DNA from: JANJUB01 sp040081075 | Lineage (GTDB): Bacteria; Armatimonadota; Fimbriimonadia; Fimbriimonadales; Fimbriimonadaceae | Assembly (NCBI GenBank): GCA_040081075.1 | Contig: JBEBHJ010000045.1 | Coordinates: 1-30,222, forward strand | Direction: 5' to 3' | DNA: 30,222 bases | Shown here: positions 30,222 to 30,222 of the stretch, in pieces | Position numbering within the stretch: the first letter of the stretch is position 1 | Layout: each line of letters opens with the position of its first letter | The notes under the pieces: model-generated | The model's database searches: none | What the model was told of the DNA's origin: nothing | What the model saw: only the letters and a program-made list of their open reading frames with translations | Program-made: the position numbers and the translations under genes

Positions 30222-30222
30222 G

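Noticed and set aside
1..30222. CRISPR arrays, insertion sequences, tRNA or rRNA genes, prophage genes
   Set aside because: No regularly spaced direct repeats, transposase-like proteins, cloverleaf-like or rRNA-like stretches were seen.

Overview
The window reads as a densely packed chromosomal segment of a Gram-negative-type (diderm), flagellated bacterium of moderate GC content. I infer an Armatimonadota (Fimbriimonas-like) or similar deep-branching diderm. The grounds are an outer-membrane-type protein ending in aromatic Phe, many lipoproteins and DUF-family envelope proteins, frequent TTG/GTG starts, and a fliK-flgD-flagellar operon protein-flgE order like that of Firmicutes. The taxonomic call rests on gestalt, not on a marker gene.

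Layout, left to right. 2-2959: C-terminal part of a large repeat-containing probable outer-membrane protein, followed by a two-domain alpha/beta-hydrolase plus SGNH esterase (2965-4392). 4358-10155, minus strand: a compact run hisB, hisN-like phosphatase, ruvX, mltG, a DUF1684 protein and an oligopeptidase B, with overlapping starts and stops. 10239-12422, plus strand: a DsbD/CcdA-type thiol:disulfide interchange protein and a degenerate dihydrodipicolinate-synthase-like protein. 12412-19770, minus strand: a small membrane protein, a large glycosidase-like DUF5695-type protein, a LysM/SH3/NlpC-P60 cell-wall hydrolase with its own promoter and terminator, glycogen synthase GlgA, and a lipoprotein resembling clan GH-A glycosidases. 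19797-23915, plus strand: an inositol-monophosphatase-family protein, then FliK, FlgD, the TIGR02530 flagellar operon protein and FlgE. 23976-27546, minus strand: a stand-alone HD-GYP protein and a DUF4350/DUF4129/polytopic membrane protein cluster. 27662-30222: a LolA-like protein, a lipoprotein, two tandem paralogous mini-lipoproteins, and a partial secreted protein at the right edge.

The two most interesting signals are these. (1) The DsbD-like gene has an in-frame TGA exactly at the first cysteine of its thioredoxin CxxC motif (UVNC, Sec379). The frame stays open to a natural end, and a GC-rich hairpin with a GGTC apical loop follows. I annotate it as one selenoprotein gene, 10239-11669, not as two ORFs or a pseudogene. 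(2) The 133-base leader of flgE folds on paper into a tight three-way junction. Its 3' closing strand can alternatively pair with a sequence overlapping the flgE Shine-Dalgarno, which is a riboswitch-like layout. I could not match it to a known class. A c-di-GMP-degrading-type HD-GYP gene lies next to flgE in convergent orientation.

No CRISPR array, insertion sequence, rRNA or tRNA was seen, and no gene-free stretch exceeds about 135 bases.
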